Assembly: GCA_964030785.1 (NCBI GenBank)
Contig: OZ034972.1
Coordinates: 19,471,683 to 19,535,682, forward strand
Direction of reading: 5' to 3'
Origin: Siderastrea siderea
Lineage: Eukaryota; Cnidaria; Anthozoa; Scleractinia; Rhizangiidae
Length of the DNA: 64,000 nt
The translations under genes were made by a program, and so were the position numbers. Every line of letters begins with the position of its first letter. The first letter of the stretch is position 1. The notes under the pieces were generated by a model. The model was given only the letters and a program-made list of their open reading frames with translations, was not told the origin of the DNA and made no database searches. Below, in pieces: positions 48,625-62,636 of this stretch.

Positions 48625-49496
48625 AGGCTGAGTCACGCTATGATCAAAATATTTTATCACGCTCTTCGTCACGCACGCTAAAACAGGGTGATTAGGCAGG
48701 TCATGTCTTGATTTATATTATCATTGCAAACACGTAAAAAATACGATAAATCAACAACTTTTAAAATTTACACCACTTCGGCTTGTATCTTACGTGGCCG
48801 TAATATATTTTGGACCCCAAGGGCAGAGAGAACAACGGCGGGGTTAATGCCCCTGGGGCTTTTCTTGTTTTATTTTTGGTGGTCACTTGCCCCAGACCTT
48901 CGCTCGGTCAAAACAATACTTGCCGGTAATTTTCATTCGTTTAGAGTTTCTTCGCCAGAATTTTCATGATAGTTGGTGTAGAAAATTACTGGCGATTTAA
49001 TGGCATAAGAACCCTTTCGATGAAAGCAAGAACGAAGGTGCTAGCGAGTTTTGAGGCTGGCATGACTTCCCCTAACTTGCCCTGGCACGTAAACATTTCA
49101 TCACTGAAACGTAAATATTACATCACTGAAACACAGAAGCCGATTCGGGGAAGTCTCTTGCTTTCACCAAGTTGAATAATTCAACAGTCAAATGCAAGCA
49201 TTTTTTTGGCAGTTTTGCTTTGCTTCGCCAAAATCTTTAAGGAAAGTTGTGTAGAAAAGTACAAGGAATTCAATGGACTTCACTTTTCTTCGACGAGAGC
49301 AAGGACAAATGTACTAGCGAGCTTTAGTTTGAAAGCTGGCATGAACTCGCGATCGCTATGAACTTAGTAATATTATGATGTAAAGTGTATGATAGAGTGC
49401 CAAGAAGTGAGCAATACTGCCCTCCATAATTTCCCCCCGGCCACAGGCCTTAAAAGAAGAAATTAGAAATGAAAACCAAGATAAACGAAAAATCTT

Positions 49497-49569
49497 TGAC
49501 CCCGGCGGGATTTAAACCCACGACTTCCTGATTAGAACACCATCTCTCTACCAACTGAGCTACGAGGCT
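49497..49569 (-). pseudogene. tRNA-Arg(TCT)-like relic 2
   Basis: Same 73-base structure as the copy at 48552. Box B is weakened (GGTTTAAATCC), and the anticodon stem is disrupted. Confidence 0.55.
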
Positions 49570-50414
49570 AGGCTGAGTCACGCTATAATCAAAATATTTC
49601 ATCACGCTCTACGCAACGCACGCTAAAACAGGGTGATTAGGCAGGTCATGTCTTGATTTATATTATCATTGCAAACGCGTAAAAATTACCAACTTTTAAA
49701 ATTTACACCACTTCGGCTTGTATCTTACGTGGCCGTAATATATTTCGACCCCAAAGGCAGAGAGAACAACGGCGGGGTTAATGCCCCTGGGGGCTTTTCT
49801 TGTTTGTTTTCTTTTTTTGGTGGTCACTTGCCCCAGACCTTCGCTCGGTCAAAACAATACTTGCTGGTAATTTTCGTTTGTTTAGAGTTTCTTCGCCAGA
49901 ATTTTCATGATAGTTGGTGTAGAAAATTACTGGCAATTTAATGGCATAAAAACCCTTTCGATGAAAGCAAGAACGAAGGTGCTAGCGAGCTTTCAAGCTG
50001 GCATGAATTCGCCTAACTTGCCCTGGCATGTAAACATTACATCACTGAAACACAGAAGCCGATTCGGGGAAGTCCCTTCTTTCGCCAAGTTGAATAATTC
50101 AACAGTCAAATGCAAGCATTTCTTGGGCAGTTTTGCTGTGCTTCGCCAAAATCTTTAAAGAAAGTTGTGTAGAAAAGTACAAGGAATTCAATGGACTTCA
50201 CTTTTCTTCGACCAGAGCAAGGACGAATGTACTTGCGAGCTTTAGTTTGAAACCTGGCATGAACTCGCGATCGCCATGAATTTAGTAATATTATGATGTA
50301 AAGTGTATGTATGAGTGCCAAGAAGTGAGCAATACTGCCTTCCATAATTTCCCCCCGGCCACAGGCCTTAAAAGAAGAAATTAGAAATGAGAACCAAGAT
50401 AAAAGAAAAATCTT

Positions 50415-50487
50415 TGACCCCGGCGGGATTTGAACCCACGACGTCCTGATTAGAACACCATCGCTCTACCAACTGAGCTACGAGGCC
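50415..50487 (-). pseudogene. tRNA-Arg(TCT)-like relic 3
   Basis: Best-preserved outer fold: acceptor GGCCTCG/CGGGGTC with wobble pairs and T arm GTGGG/CCCGC. The anticodon stem ATGGT/TCAGG has only one Watson-Crick pair. Confidence 0.6.
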
Positions 50488-52520
50488 AGGCTGAGTCACG
50501 CTGTGATCAAAATATTTCATCACGCTCTTCGTCACGCACTCTAAACAGAGTGATTAGGCAGGTCATGTCTTGATTTATATTATCATTGCAAACACGTAAA
50601 AAATACGATAAATCACCAACTTTTAAAATTGGCACCACTTCGGCTTGTATCTTACGTGGCCGTAATATATTTTGGACCCCAAGGGCAGAGAGAACAACGG
50701 CGGGGTTAATGCCCCTGGGGGCTTTTCTTCTTTTTACTCCGCTGTAAGGACGGGGTCTAGTAATACCCGTTTTGTTTTTTTTACCCCGCCGTCAGGACGG
50801 GGTCTAGTAATACCCGTTGTTTTTTTTGGTGGTCACTTGTCCCAGACCTCTGCTCGGTCAAAACAATACTTGGCGGTAATCTTCGTTCGTTTAGAGTTTA
50901 TTCGCCAGAATTTTCATGAAAGTTGGTGTAGAAAATTACTGGCGATTTAATGGCATAAAACCCCTTCGACGAAAGCAAGAACGTGGGTGCTAGCGAGCTT
51001 TGGAGCTGGCATGAATTGGCCTAACTTGCCCTGGCACATAAACATTACATCGCTGAAACACAGAAGCCGATTCGGGGAGGTCCCTTGCTTTTGCCAAGTT
51101 GAATAATTCAACAATGAAATGCAAACATTTTTTTGGCAGTTTTGCTTTGCTTCGTCAAAATCTTTAGGGAAAGTTGTGTAGAAAAGTACAAGAAATTCAA
51201 TGGAGTTGACTTCTCTTCGACGAGAGCGAGGTTTGAAAGCCAATGATTCATGCTACGTGCTGTAGCACATAAACATTACGTCATTGAAACACAGAAGCCG
51301 ATTCGGGGAAGTAACTTGCTTGCGTCAATTCATTCATCGAATGACGGCCTAAAATAGCCTTTTACATTTTCTTTCCATAGCTACCAGTTTCCTTTAGATT
51401 TTAGAATAAGTTTCTTTATCAACAAATCAATTTAAATTTCCGTGCCCTCAGTGTTATTTAGAATTACGCTGACATGTCAGTTCGTTTATTTAAAAAAACG
51501 TGACGTAACTGAGTCACTCTATGGTCAAACTATTTCGTCACGTTCTTCTTCGCAAAGGCTAGGAGAGGCGGATTACCAAGGAATGAGGGATGGGAAAGGG
51601 GTTCATACTATCAGGGATTTAATTCATGTTGTCAGAGGGAGAAGGGTGCGGAGAAGAAGGAAGGGGGAATGGCAGCAAACACGTCAAAGGTACGATAAAT
51701 CACCAACCTCAAAAGCTTAAACCACTTAGGCTCGTATCTTGAGTGACCGTAATGTATTTTGCACCCCGAGGAGAAGGGAAAAACGGCGGGGTCCAATGCC
51801 CCTGGGGCTTTTCTTGTTACCCCGCCGTCAGGACGGGGTCTAGTGATACCCGTTTTTTTGTTTTGTTTTTTTTCTTTTACTCCGCCGTCAAGACGGGGTC
51901 TAGTAATACCCGTTTTTTTTTTTGGTGGTCACTTGCCCCAGACCCTCGCTCGGTCAAAACAATCCTTGCCGGTAATTTTCGTTCGTTTAGAGTTTATTCG
52001 CCAGAATTTTCATGATTGTTAATGTACAAAATTACTGGCGATTTAATGGCATAAAAACCTTTTCGATGAAAGCAAGAACGAAGGTGCTAGCGAGCTTTGA
52101 AGCTGGCATGAATTCGCCTAACTTGCCCTGGCACGTAAACATTACATCACTGAAACACAGAAGCCAATTCGGGGAAGTCCCTTGCTTTCGCCAAGTTGAA
52201 TAATTCAACAGTCAAATGGAAGCATTTTTTTGGCAGTTTTGCTTTGCTTCGCCAAAATCTTTAAGGAAAATTGTGTAGAAAAGTACAAGGAATGCAATGG
52301 ACTTAACTTTTCTTCGACGAGAGCAAGGACGAATGTACTAGCGACCTTTAGTTTGAAACCTGGTATGAACTCGCAATCGCTATGAACTTAGTAATATTAT
52401 GATGTAAAGTGTATGATAGAGTGCCAAGAAGTGAGCAATACTGCCCTCCATAATTTCCCCCAGGCCACAGGCCTTAAAAGAAGAAATTAGAAATGAAAAC
52501 CAAGATAAAAGAAAAATCTT

Positions 52521-52593
52521 TGTCCCCGGCGGGATTTGCACTCACGACCTCCTGATTAGAACATTGTCGCTCTACCAACTGAGCTACGAGGCC
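52521..52593 (-). pseudogene. tRNA-Arg(TCT)-like relic 4
   Basis: The T arm is mutated (GTGAGTGCAAATC), and the anticodon 5' strand differs again (ACAAT). It is clearly non-functional as a tRNA. Confidence 0.6.
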
Positions 52594-54042
52594 AGGCTGA
52601 GTCACGCTATAATCAAAATATTTCATCACGCTCTTCGTCACGCACGCTAAAACAGGGTGATTAGGCAGGTCATGTCTTGATTTATATTATCATTGCAAAC
52701 ACGTAAAAATACGATAAATCACCAAATTTTAAAATTGACACCACTTCGGCTTGTATCTTACGTGGCCGTAATATATTTTGGACCCCAAGGGCAGAGAGAA
52801 CAACGGCGGGGTTAATGCCCCTGGGGCTTTTTTTGTTTTCTATTTTTTTGGTAGTCACTTGCCCCAGACCTCCGGTTTTAGCTCGGCCAAACATACTCGT
52901 CGTGTCTTCAGCTACACAGGCTAAAGCTTGTATCTTGAGTGACCAGAATATCTTTTACATCCCGAGGGAAGGGGAGAACGGCGGAGTAATGCCCCTGGGG
53001 CTTTTCTTGTTTGTTTTTTTTTGGTGGTCACTTGCCCCAGACCTCCGCTTTTCGCTCCGCCAAACAAATACTCGTCGTGTCTTTCGCTACACACGCAGGG
53101 GCTTTTATCTTGAGTGACCGTAACCTATTTTATACCCCCGGGGGGGAGAACAACGGCGGGGTCTAATGCCCCTGGGGCTTTTCTTGTTTTTTTTGGTGGT
53201 CACTTGCCCCAGACCATCGCTCGGACAAAACAATACTTGCCGGTAATTTTCATTCGTTTAGAGTTTATTCGCCAGAATTTTCATGATAGTTAATGTACAA
53301 AATTACTGGCGATTTAATGGCATAAAAACCTTTTCGATGAAAACAAGAACGAAGGTGCTAGCGAGCTTTGAAGCTGGAATGAATTCGCCTAACTTGCCCT
53401 GGCACGTAAACATTATATCACTGAAACACAGAAGCCGATTCGGGGAAGTCCCTTGCTTTCGCCAAATTGAATAATTCAACCGTGAAATGCAAGCATTTTT
53501 TTGGCAGTTTTGCCTTGCTTCGCCAAAATCTTTAGGGAAAATTGTGTAGAAAAGTACGAGAAATTCGGTGGAGTTGACTTCTCTTCAATGAGAGCAAGAA
53601 CGAATGTGCTAGCGAGCTTTGAAGCTGGCATGAATTCGCCTAACTTGCCCTGGCACGTAAACATTACATCACTGAAACACAGAAGCCGATTCGGGGAAGT
53701 CCCTTACTTTCGCCAAGTTGAATAATTCAACAGTCAAATGCAAGCATTTTTTTGGCAGTTTTGCTTTGCTTCGCCAAAATCTTTAAGGAAAATTGTGTGC
53801 AAGAGTACAAGGAATTCAATGGACTTAACTTTTCTTCGACGAGAGCAAGGACGAATGTACTAGCGAGCTTTAGTTTGAAAGCTGGCATGAACTCGCGATC
53901 GCTATGAACTTAGTAATATTATGATGTAAAGTGTATGATAGAGTGCCAAGAAGTGAGCAATACTGCCCTCCATAATTTCCCCCTGACCACAGGCCTTAAA
54001 AGAAGAAATTAGAAATGAAAACCAAGATAAAAGAAAAATCTT

Positions 54043-54115
54043 TGACCCCGGCGGGATTTGAACCCACGACCTCCTGATTAGAACGTCGTGGCTCTACCAA
54101 CTGAGCTACGAGGCC
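54043..54115 (-). pseudogene. tRNA-Arg(TCT)-like relic 5
   Basis: Outer arms intact with CACGAC in place of the usual anticodon 5' strand. Internal promoter boxes retained. Confidence 0.6.
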
Positions 54116-54915
54116 AGGCTGAGTGACGCTATGATCAAAATATTTTATCAAAACTCTTCGTCACGCACGCTAAAACGGGGTGATTAGGCAGGTCATGTCT
54201 TGATTTATATTATCATTGCAAACACGTAAAAAAAAACGATAAATCACCAACTTTTAAAATTTACACCAATTCGGCTTGTATCTTACGTGGCCGTAATATA
54301 TTTTGGACCCCAAGAGCAGAGAGAACAACGGCGGGGTTAATGCCCCCTGGGGCTTTTCTTGTTTTTTTTTTGGTGGTCACTTGCCCCAGACCTTCGCTCG
54401 GTCAAACCAATATTTGCCGGTAATTTTCGTTCGTTTAGAGTTTATTCGCCAGAATTTTCATGATAGTTGGTGTAGAAAATTACTGGCAATTTAATGGCAT
54501 AAAGACCCCTTTGATGAAAGCAAGAACGAAGGTGCTAGCGAGCTTTGAAGTTGGCATGAATTCGCCTAACTTGCCCTGGCACGTAAACATTACATCACTG
54601 AAACACAGAAGCCAATTCGGGGCAGTCCCTTGCCTTCGCCAAAATCTTTAAGGAAAGTTGTGTAGAAAGGTACAGGGAATTCAATGGACTTAACTTTTCT
54701 TCGACGAGAGCAAGGACGAATGTACTAGCAAGCTTTACTCCCTTTAGTTTGAAAGTTAGCATGAACTCGCGATCACTATGAACTTAGTAATATTATGATG
54801 TAAAGTGCTTGTATGAGTCCCAAGAAGTGAGCAATACTGCCCTTCATAATTTCCCCCAGGCCACAGGCCTTAAAAGAAGAAATTAGAAATGAGAACCAAG
54901 ATAAAAAAAAATCTT

Positions 54916-54988
54916 TGACCCCGGCAGGATTTGAACCCACGACCTCCTGATTAGAACACCGTCGCTCTACCAACTGAGCTGCGAGGCC
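54916..54988 (-). pseudogene. tRNA-Arg(TCT)-like relic 6
   Basis: As the others, with a C in box A (CAGCTCAG) and a T-stem change (ATCCTGC). A longer T run follows. Confidence 0.6.
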
Positions 54989-55032
54989 AGGCTGAGTCAC
55001 GCTATGATCAAAATATTTCATCACGCTCTTCG

Positions 55033-57207
55033 TTGCATACGGCAACTGCGCCCGCGGTACGAGCGGCAGTCAAAACCATGATGTCCTGTCGGTGTTTTGC
55101 GAAATCCACGATGCACTGGGCTCTCGTTTCCGGTTACGGTTCAGAATGCTACAACTGAAAACTCCAGTATTTTGCGGTTTGTAAGCAAAAGCAAAAGTTT
55201 TTAGCGACTGACGCTTAGATTGAGTTGACTTTGCCGAAAAAAGTTTTCTTTTTCCTGTTGTTCTACTCATACACTTTTGCATTAAGGGATTTTGTGCGCT
55301 TGCAACAAAGGTAAAAACTAGTACGAAGACCGAAGCCGCTAGCGTTTTTTTTGTGTGTGTTGCTTGTGTTGGATTAAAAGTGTGCATCGTTTAAAGAGTA
55401 TGAAGAGCGACAAGACGATGACTAAAACCAGAATTTATTCCTTCTATCAGAAGAGTTGACTCGAGCTGCTCTACTTCAGTCCCACTGGGATCAAATTTAG
55501 AGAAACAACAACGCCATCACGAGAGCTACAAAAACAGCTAATTCCAATAAGAATTTTTGCGGTTTTGCATGATCTGGAAAACAGAGGTTGAAGTGACATT
55601 AGCATCATTACAAGTTGAATGGCGTTACGAGTGCTTGTTGAGAAAGAAAAAATTATCACACTCTCCCATTTTCTCATTTAAGCCGCCCAAGTTTCGAAAG
55701 GCACGTTCATAGCTTAATGCAACTACAACCCAAGAAATAAGCTTAAACTAAACAGCCGGATCATAAATTTGTTAATTGGTTTCTGAAGAACAACTTCATC
55801 TCTTAGAGTCGCCTATAGTTATCGGTTTCTCCTTTTTGCAACAATCCGACGTAACGCAAAGTTTTATATTTTCAAATCTCTTTCGGTACTGCGGACTGAT
55901 GCAGGACCGCTGTGATCTGCATCTTGCTCTTTTGAAGTTACTTTCATTTCTCCATTTTGAATAAACTCCTCCTGCCTGAATCCTAGAGTTGTTCTCAAAT
56001 TAGTTTCTTTTAATTATAACAATTTAAATCTTCTTGAAATTTCGTGAGAAATTACACATTTTCCTCTCTTTGCTCTCTGTCTGTAAAAGTCGATTGATTG
56101 CAAGTTTTAAAGTATATAACCTCACCTGGCGTGGAAATTGAAGCGAGAAAAAATGGAAATATCAATATTTGCCTAAATAAACATTGTTCCTGCAATTACC
56201 GTTCCAATCCAAGTTAGTCAAGTGAATTATCCACTTAGAAAGACGGGCTAGGTAATAATTATTTGTACTTTCCGTGGTGAATAAAGCAAGCGAAAGTGTC
56301 GTTTCCACAGCGGTCCGCATGTTGTTTTCGCTTGGCCTGAATTTCAGGTGAGTTTTGCCTTTTGAGAAGAAAAGTTAATTTTCTGCGGCTTTTGACTACG
56401 AGCTTTTTGCTGTTACGATGACATAAGGAAGCTCCAAATTCCAAAAAGGCCTTTTCATTCGTCTCCCGGTATGTGAAAAATTGTACAAACTTGGCCATTA
56501 ATTCCAATTTGAAGAACCAGCTGCGTAGTGCAACCATACAACGACTGTAGATCAAATTTGCCAAACATTCATGATGTATCTCTGATCTGATTAATAGAAC
56601 ATTTTTCCCTTACCGATAAGACCAATCTCGTTGAGATGCAACGACAATTTTGACAGCACGCAATCGCAGCTGCAGGCACAGCTCGAAGTTGGTGGGATTA
56701 AAACCAGACATGAAGTACACGATGAAAACAAGCATGAAGTGACCGAAGATCTTTACAAGAACAGAAGACGGATTGTAGCCGACGTTACTCAGAGCTGCTC
56801 AGTTAGCGGACATCCATGTGATAACTGAGGCCAGGGAGAGTGAAAGGGAGGTGAAGTTTCTTGTGCAAAATAATATTCAGTAGGACAAGAGGAAAACTTT
56901 TACCACCTCCTTCGCATTCAAGTCCAGTTAGCGAAGTCTCTTGCCGCAGAAAAACGTTTTGAATCGATCCTGGTTGTTCATCCAGTCCATATAATTGCAA
57001 GCAGTTGTGACTTTTAATAAACTGAAATAAGGCGAGCGGTAAATTTGAAGAAAACGCTGAAATAAAACCGCACTTCCACAGCATAAACTTCGCTGATCAC
57101 GCAGAAATCGAAGCGAAGAGCACAAAATCTGCGTGACGTCAGGACACCACAGTTTTTCCCGCCTACTGAATGCTGATTGGTTAATTCAAATTTCACCGTA
57201 TGCAAGG
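55033..57207. mobile_element. 2.2-kb insertion with TTGCATACGG inverted ends
   Basis: Sister units in the array read CTCTTCGTCACGCACGCTAA without a break. Here TTCG is followed by TTGCATACGG, and 2175 bases later CCGTATGCAAGG leads back into TTCG plus TCACGCACG. This gives a 4-bp target duplication (TTCG) and about 10-bp inverted ends. The inside is single-copy in this window with no convincing transposase, so it is probably a non-autonomous DNA transposon. Confidence 0.7.
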
Positions 57208-60200
57208 TTCGTCACGCACGCTAAAACAGGGTGATTAGGCAGGTCATGTCTTGATTTATATTATCATTGCAAACACGTCAAACATACCATAAATCACCAA
57301 CTTTTAAAATTGACACCACTTCGGCTTGTATCTTACGTGGTCGGAATATATTTTGGACCCCAAGGGCAGAGAGAACAACGGCGGGGTTAATGCTCCCTGG
57401 GGCTATTCTTGTTTCTTACCTTGCCGTCAGGACGGGGTCTAGTAATACCCGTTTTTTTTTTTGTCGTGGTCACTTGCCCCAGACCTCCGCTCGGTCAAAA
57501 CAATTCTTGCCGGTAATCTTGGTTCGTTTAGCGTTATTTCGCCAGAATTTTCATGAAAGTTGGTGTAGAAAATTACTGGCGATTTAATGGTATGAAAACC
57601 CCTTCGATGAAAGCAAGAACGAAGGTGCTAGCGAGCTTTGAAGCTGGCATGAATTCGCCTAACTTGCCCCGGCACGTAAACATTACATCACTAAAACACA
57701 GAAGCCGATTCAGGGAAGTCCGTTGCTTTTGCCAAGTTGAATAATTCAACAGTAAAATGCAAGCATTTTTTGGCAGTTTTGCTTTGCTTCACCAAAATCT
57801 TTAGGGAAAGTTGTGTAGGAAAGTACAAGAAATTCAATGGAGTTGACTTCTCTTCGATGAGAGCAAGGAAGAAGGTGCTAGCGAGCTTTGAAGCTGGCAT
57901 GAATTCACCTAAACTTGCCGTAACAAGTAAACATTACGACATTGAAAGACAGAAGCCGATTCAGGGAATTGTTTTGCTTTCGCTAAAGCATTTATCGAAT
58001 CATGGCCTAAAACTAGACCTTTACGTTTCATTTTTCAGTAGATAACCGTTCCCTTTCGATTTAAGGATAATTTTTCTTCATCAATAAATCTATTTAAATT
58101 TCCGTGCCCTTGTTTAAATATTTAGAATTACGCTGAGATGTCATTTCGTTAAAAAATTGACGTAACTAAGTCACGCCATGGTCAAAACTATTTCGTCACG
58201 TTCTTCTTCGCGAGTGCTAGAACAGGTGGATGACCAAGGAATGAGGGAAGGGAAAGGTATTCATACTATAAGGGATCCATGATATCACAAGGAGAAAGGT
58301 GCAGAGAAGACGTTGGGGGGGGATGGCAGCACACACGTCAAACGTTAGAAAAATCACCAACTTCAAAACTTTATACCACTTGGGCACATATCTTGAGTGA
58401 CCGTAATGTATTTACACCGGGGGGGGAACGGCGGGGTCCAATGCTCCTGGGGCTTTTCTTGTTTTTTTTTGTCGTTGTCACTTGCCCCAGACCTTCGCTC
58501 GGTCAAAACAATACTTGCGGGTAATCTTCGTTCGTTTATTGTTTATTCGCCAGAATTTTCACGAACGTTGGTGTAGAAAATTACTGGCGATTTAATGGCA
58601 TAAAAGCCCCTTCGATGAAAGCAAGAACGAAGGTGCTAGCGAGCTTTGAAGCTGGCACGAATTCGCTTAACTTGCCCTGGCACGTAAACATTACATCACT
58701 GAAACACAGAAGCCGATTCGGGGAAGTCCCTTGCTTTCGCCAAGTTGAATAATTCAACAGTGACATGCAAGCATTTTTTTTGGCAGTTACTTTGCTTCGC
58801 CAAAATCTTTAGGGAAGGTTGTGTAGAAAAGTACAAGACATTCAATGGAGTTGACTTCTCTTTGATGAGAGCAAGGACGAAGGTGCTAGCGAACTTTGAA
58901 GCTGGCATGAATTCGCCTAACTTGCCCTGGCACGTAAACATTATATCACTGAAACATAGAAGCCGATTCGGGAGAGTCCCTTGTTTTCACCAAATCATTC
59001 ATGGAATCGTGGCTTAAAAGTAGACTTGTACATTTGTTTTTTCGGTAGATAACCGCTCCCTTTAGATTTTAGGATTATTTTTCTTTATCAATAAATTTAG
59101 AATTACGCTGAGATGTCAGTTCATAAAAAAAGAATTAATTGAGTCACGCTATGGTCAAACTATTTCATCAGATTCTTTTTTCGAGAGTGCTGGAACAGGT
59201 GAATGACCAAGAAATGAGGGATGGGAAAGTAGTCATTGGCCTAAAAGTAGACTTGTACATTTCTTTTTTCGGTAGATAACTGTTCCCTTTAGATTTTAGG
59301 ATTATTTTTCTTTATCAATAAATTTAGAATTACGCTGAGATGTCAGTTTGTTAAAAAAAATGAATTGAGTCACGCTATGGTCAAGCTATTTCATCACGTT
59401 CTTTTTTCGAGAGTGCTGGAACGGGTGAATGACCAAGAAATGAGGGGTGGGAAAAGTGTTGACACTATTAAGGATTCATGTTATCACAAGGAGAAGGGTG
59501 CAGAAAAGACGTGGGGAGGGTGGGGGGCAGCACACACGTCAAACGTTAGAAAAATCACCAACTTCAAAACTTTATACCATTTGGGCACATATCTTGAGTG
59601 ACCGTAATAAATTTGCACCCCGAGGGGAGGGGGAAAACGGCGGGGTCCAATGCCCCCGGGGCTTTTCTTGTTTTTTTTGGTGGTCACTTGCCCCAGACCT
59701 TCGCTCGGTCAAAACAATACTTGCCGGTAACTTCGTTCGTTTAGAGTTTATTCGCCAGAATTTTCATGAAAGTTGGTGTTGAAAATTACTGGCGATTTAC
59801 TGGTATAAAAACCCCTTTGATGAAAGCAAGAACGAAGGTGCTAGCGAGCTTTGAAGCTGGAATGAATTCGCCTAACTTGCCCTGGCACGTAAACATTACA
59901 TCACTGAAACACAGAAGCCGATTCGGGGAAGTCCCTTGCTTTCGCCAAGTTGAATAATTCAACAGTCAAATGCAAGCATTTTTCTGGCAGTTTTGCTTTG
60001 CTTCGCCAAAATCTTTAGGGAAAGTTGTGTAGAAAAGTACAAGGAATTCAATGGAGTTAACATTTCTTCGACGAGAGCAAGGACGAATGTACTAGCGAGC
60101 TTAAGTTTGAAAACTGGCATGAACTCGCGATCGTTATGAAATTAGCAATTATGATGTAAAGTGTATGTATGAGTGCAAGAAGTGAGCAATACTGCCCTCC

Positions 60201-60271
60201 ATAATTTCCCCCTGACCACAGGCCTTAAAAGAAGAAATTAGAAATGAGAACCAAAATAAAAGAAAAATCTT

Positions 60272-60344
60272 TGACCCCAGCGGGATTTGAACCCACGACC
60301 TCCTGATTAGAACACTATCGCTCTACCAACTGAGCTACGAGGCC
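60272..60344 (-). pseudogene. tRNA-Arg(TCT)-like relic 7
   Basis: Same fold with one acceptor change (CTGGGGTC). The anticodon stem is unpaired like the other copies. Confidence 0.6.
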
Positions 60345-62636
60345 AGGCTGAGTCACGCTATGATCAAAATATTTCATCAGGCTCTTCGTCACGCACGGTA
60401 AAACAGGGTGATTAGGCAGGTCATGTCTTGAGTTGTATTATCATTGCAAACACGTAAAAAATACGATAAATTACCAACTTTTAAAATTTACACCACTTCG
60501 GCTTGTATCTTACGTGGCCGTAATATATTTTGGACCCCAAGGGCGGAGAGAACAACGGTGGCGTTAATGCCCGTGGGGCTTTTCTTGTTACCCCGCCGTC
60601 AGGACGGGGTCTAGTAATACCCGTTTTTTTTTTTTTTTGTCGTCGTGGTCACTTGCCTCAGACCTCCGCTCGGTCAAAACAATACTTGCCGGTAATCTTG
60701 GTTCGTTTAGCGTTATTTCGCCAGAATTTTCATGAAAGTTGGTGTAGAAAATTACTGGCGATTTAATGGCATGAAAACCCCTTCGACGAAAGTAAGAACG
60801 AAGGTGCTAGCGAGCTTTGAAGCTGGCATGAATTCGCCAAACTTGCCCTGGCACGTAAACATTACATCACTGAAACACAAAAGGCGATTCGGGGAAGTCC
60901 CTCGCTTTCGCCAAGTTGAATAATTCAACAGTAAAATGCAAGCATTTTTTGGCAGTTTTGCTTTGCTTCACCAAAATCTTTAGGGAAAGTTGTGTAGGAA
61001 AGTAACAAGAAATTCAATGGAGTTGACTTCTCTTCGATGAGAGCAAGGAAGAAGGTGCTAGCGAGCTTTGAAGCTGGCATGAATTCACCTAAACTTGCCG
61101 TAACACGCAAACATTACGTCATTGAAAGACAGAAGCCGATTCAGGGAATTGTTTTGCTTTCGCTAAAGCATTTATCGAATCATGGCCTAAAACTAGACCT
61201 TTACGTTTCATTTTTCAGTAGATAACCGTTCCCTTTCGATTTAAGGATAATTTTTCTTCATCAATAAATCTATTTAAATTTCCGTGCCCTTGTTTAATAT
61301 TTAGAATTACGCTGAGATGTCATTTCGTTAAAAAATTGACGTAACTAAGTCACGCCATGGTCAAAACTATTTCGTCACGTTCTTCTTCGCGAGTGCTAGA
61401 ACAGGTGGATGACCAAGGAATGAGGGAAGGGAAAGGTATTCATACTGTAAGGGATCCATGATATCACAAGGAGAAGGGTGCAGAGAAGACGTTGGGGGGG
61501 GGGATGGCAGCACACACGTCAAACGTTAGAAAAATCACCAACTTCAAAACTTTATACCACTTGGGCACATATCTTGAGTGACCGTAATGTATTTGCACCC
61601 CGAGAGACGGGGAAACGGCGGGGTCCAATGCCCCTGGGGCTTTTCTTGTTTTTTTTGGTGGTCACTTGCCCCAGACCTTCGCTCGGTCAAAACAATACTT
61701 GCCGGTAATTTTCGTTCGTTTAGAGTTTATTCGCCAGAATTTTCATGATAGTTGGTGAAGAAAATTACTGCCGATTTAATGGCATAAAAACCTTTTCGAT
61801 GAAAGCAAGAACGAAGGTGCTAGCGAGCTTTGAAGCTGGCATGAATTCGCCTAACTTGCCCTGGCACGTAAACATTACATCACTAAAACACAGAAGCCGA
61901 TTCAGGGAAGTCCGTTGCTTTCGCCAAGTTGAATAATTCAACAGTTAAATGCAAGCATTTTTTGGGCAGTTTTGCTTTGCTTCGCCAAAATCTTTAGGGA
62001 AAGTTGAGTAAAAAAGTACGAGAAATTCAGTGGAGTTGACTTCTCTCGATGAGAGCAAGGACGAAGGTGCTAGCGAGCTTTGAAGCTGGCATGAATTCGC
62101 CTAACTTGCCCTGGCACGTAAACATTACATCACTGAAAGACAGAAGCCGATTCGGGGAAGTCCCTTGCTTTCGCCAGTTCATTCACCGACCCAAAAGTAG
62201 ACTTGTACGTTTCTCTTTTTCGGTAGATAACCGTTCCCTTGAGATTTTAAGATTATTTTTCTTTATCAATAAATCTCATTTCCGTGCCCTCGTCAGTTCG
62301 TTTTTAAAAAAAGTGACGTAACTGAGTCACGTTATGGTCAAAACTATTTCGTCACGTTCTTCTTCGCGCGTGTCAGAACAGGTGGATGACCAAGGAATGA
62401 GGGATGGGAAAGGTGTTCATACTATTAGGGATTCATGTTATCACAAGCAGGAGGGTGCAGAGAAGACGTGGGGGGGGGGGTGACAGCAAACACGTCAATT
62501 GTAAGATAAATAACCAACTTCAGAAATTTACACCACTTGGGCTCATATCGTGAGTGACCGTACTGTATTTTGCACCGCGAGGGGAGGGGGAAAAACGTTG
62601 GGGTCCAATGCCCCTGGGGCTTTTCTTGTTCTAGAT

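Larger units (their letters stand above)
46857..62636 (+). repeat. Array of about fifteen diverged 1-kb-scale repeat units
   Basis: Each unit opens with GGTCACTTGCCCCAGACC (for example near 46938, 47956, 48875, 49821, 50828, 51924, 53193, 54374, 57470, 58475, 59680, 60645 and 61658; two short copies near 52850 and 53020). It continues through CGCCAGAATTTTCATGA and an inner block of about 200 bases that can repeat. Units end in one of two ways: a tRNA-like segment followed by GTCTTGATTTATATTATC, or a CAGTAGATAACCGTTCCC segment. A CCCCTGGGGCTTTTCTTGTT linker joins units. No gene is supported. A recurrent 63-codon open frame is discussed under rejected items. Confidence 0.85.

Noticed and set aside
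48552..60344. Functional tRNA gene cluster
   Set aside because: The anticodon stems do not pair in any of the seven copies, so these are treated as relics.
47023..61936. A 63-codon open frame (starting M(K/I)VGVENYWRFNG) found in a dozen array units
   Set aside because: It recurs because the units themselves are copies. Units also carry stops and frame changes, there is no promoter or splice pattern, and the composition resembles nothing known. Proof of coding would need a synonymous/non-synonymous excess across units.
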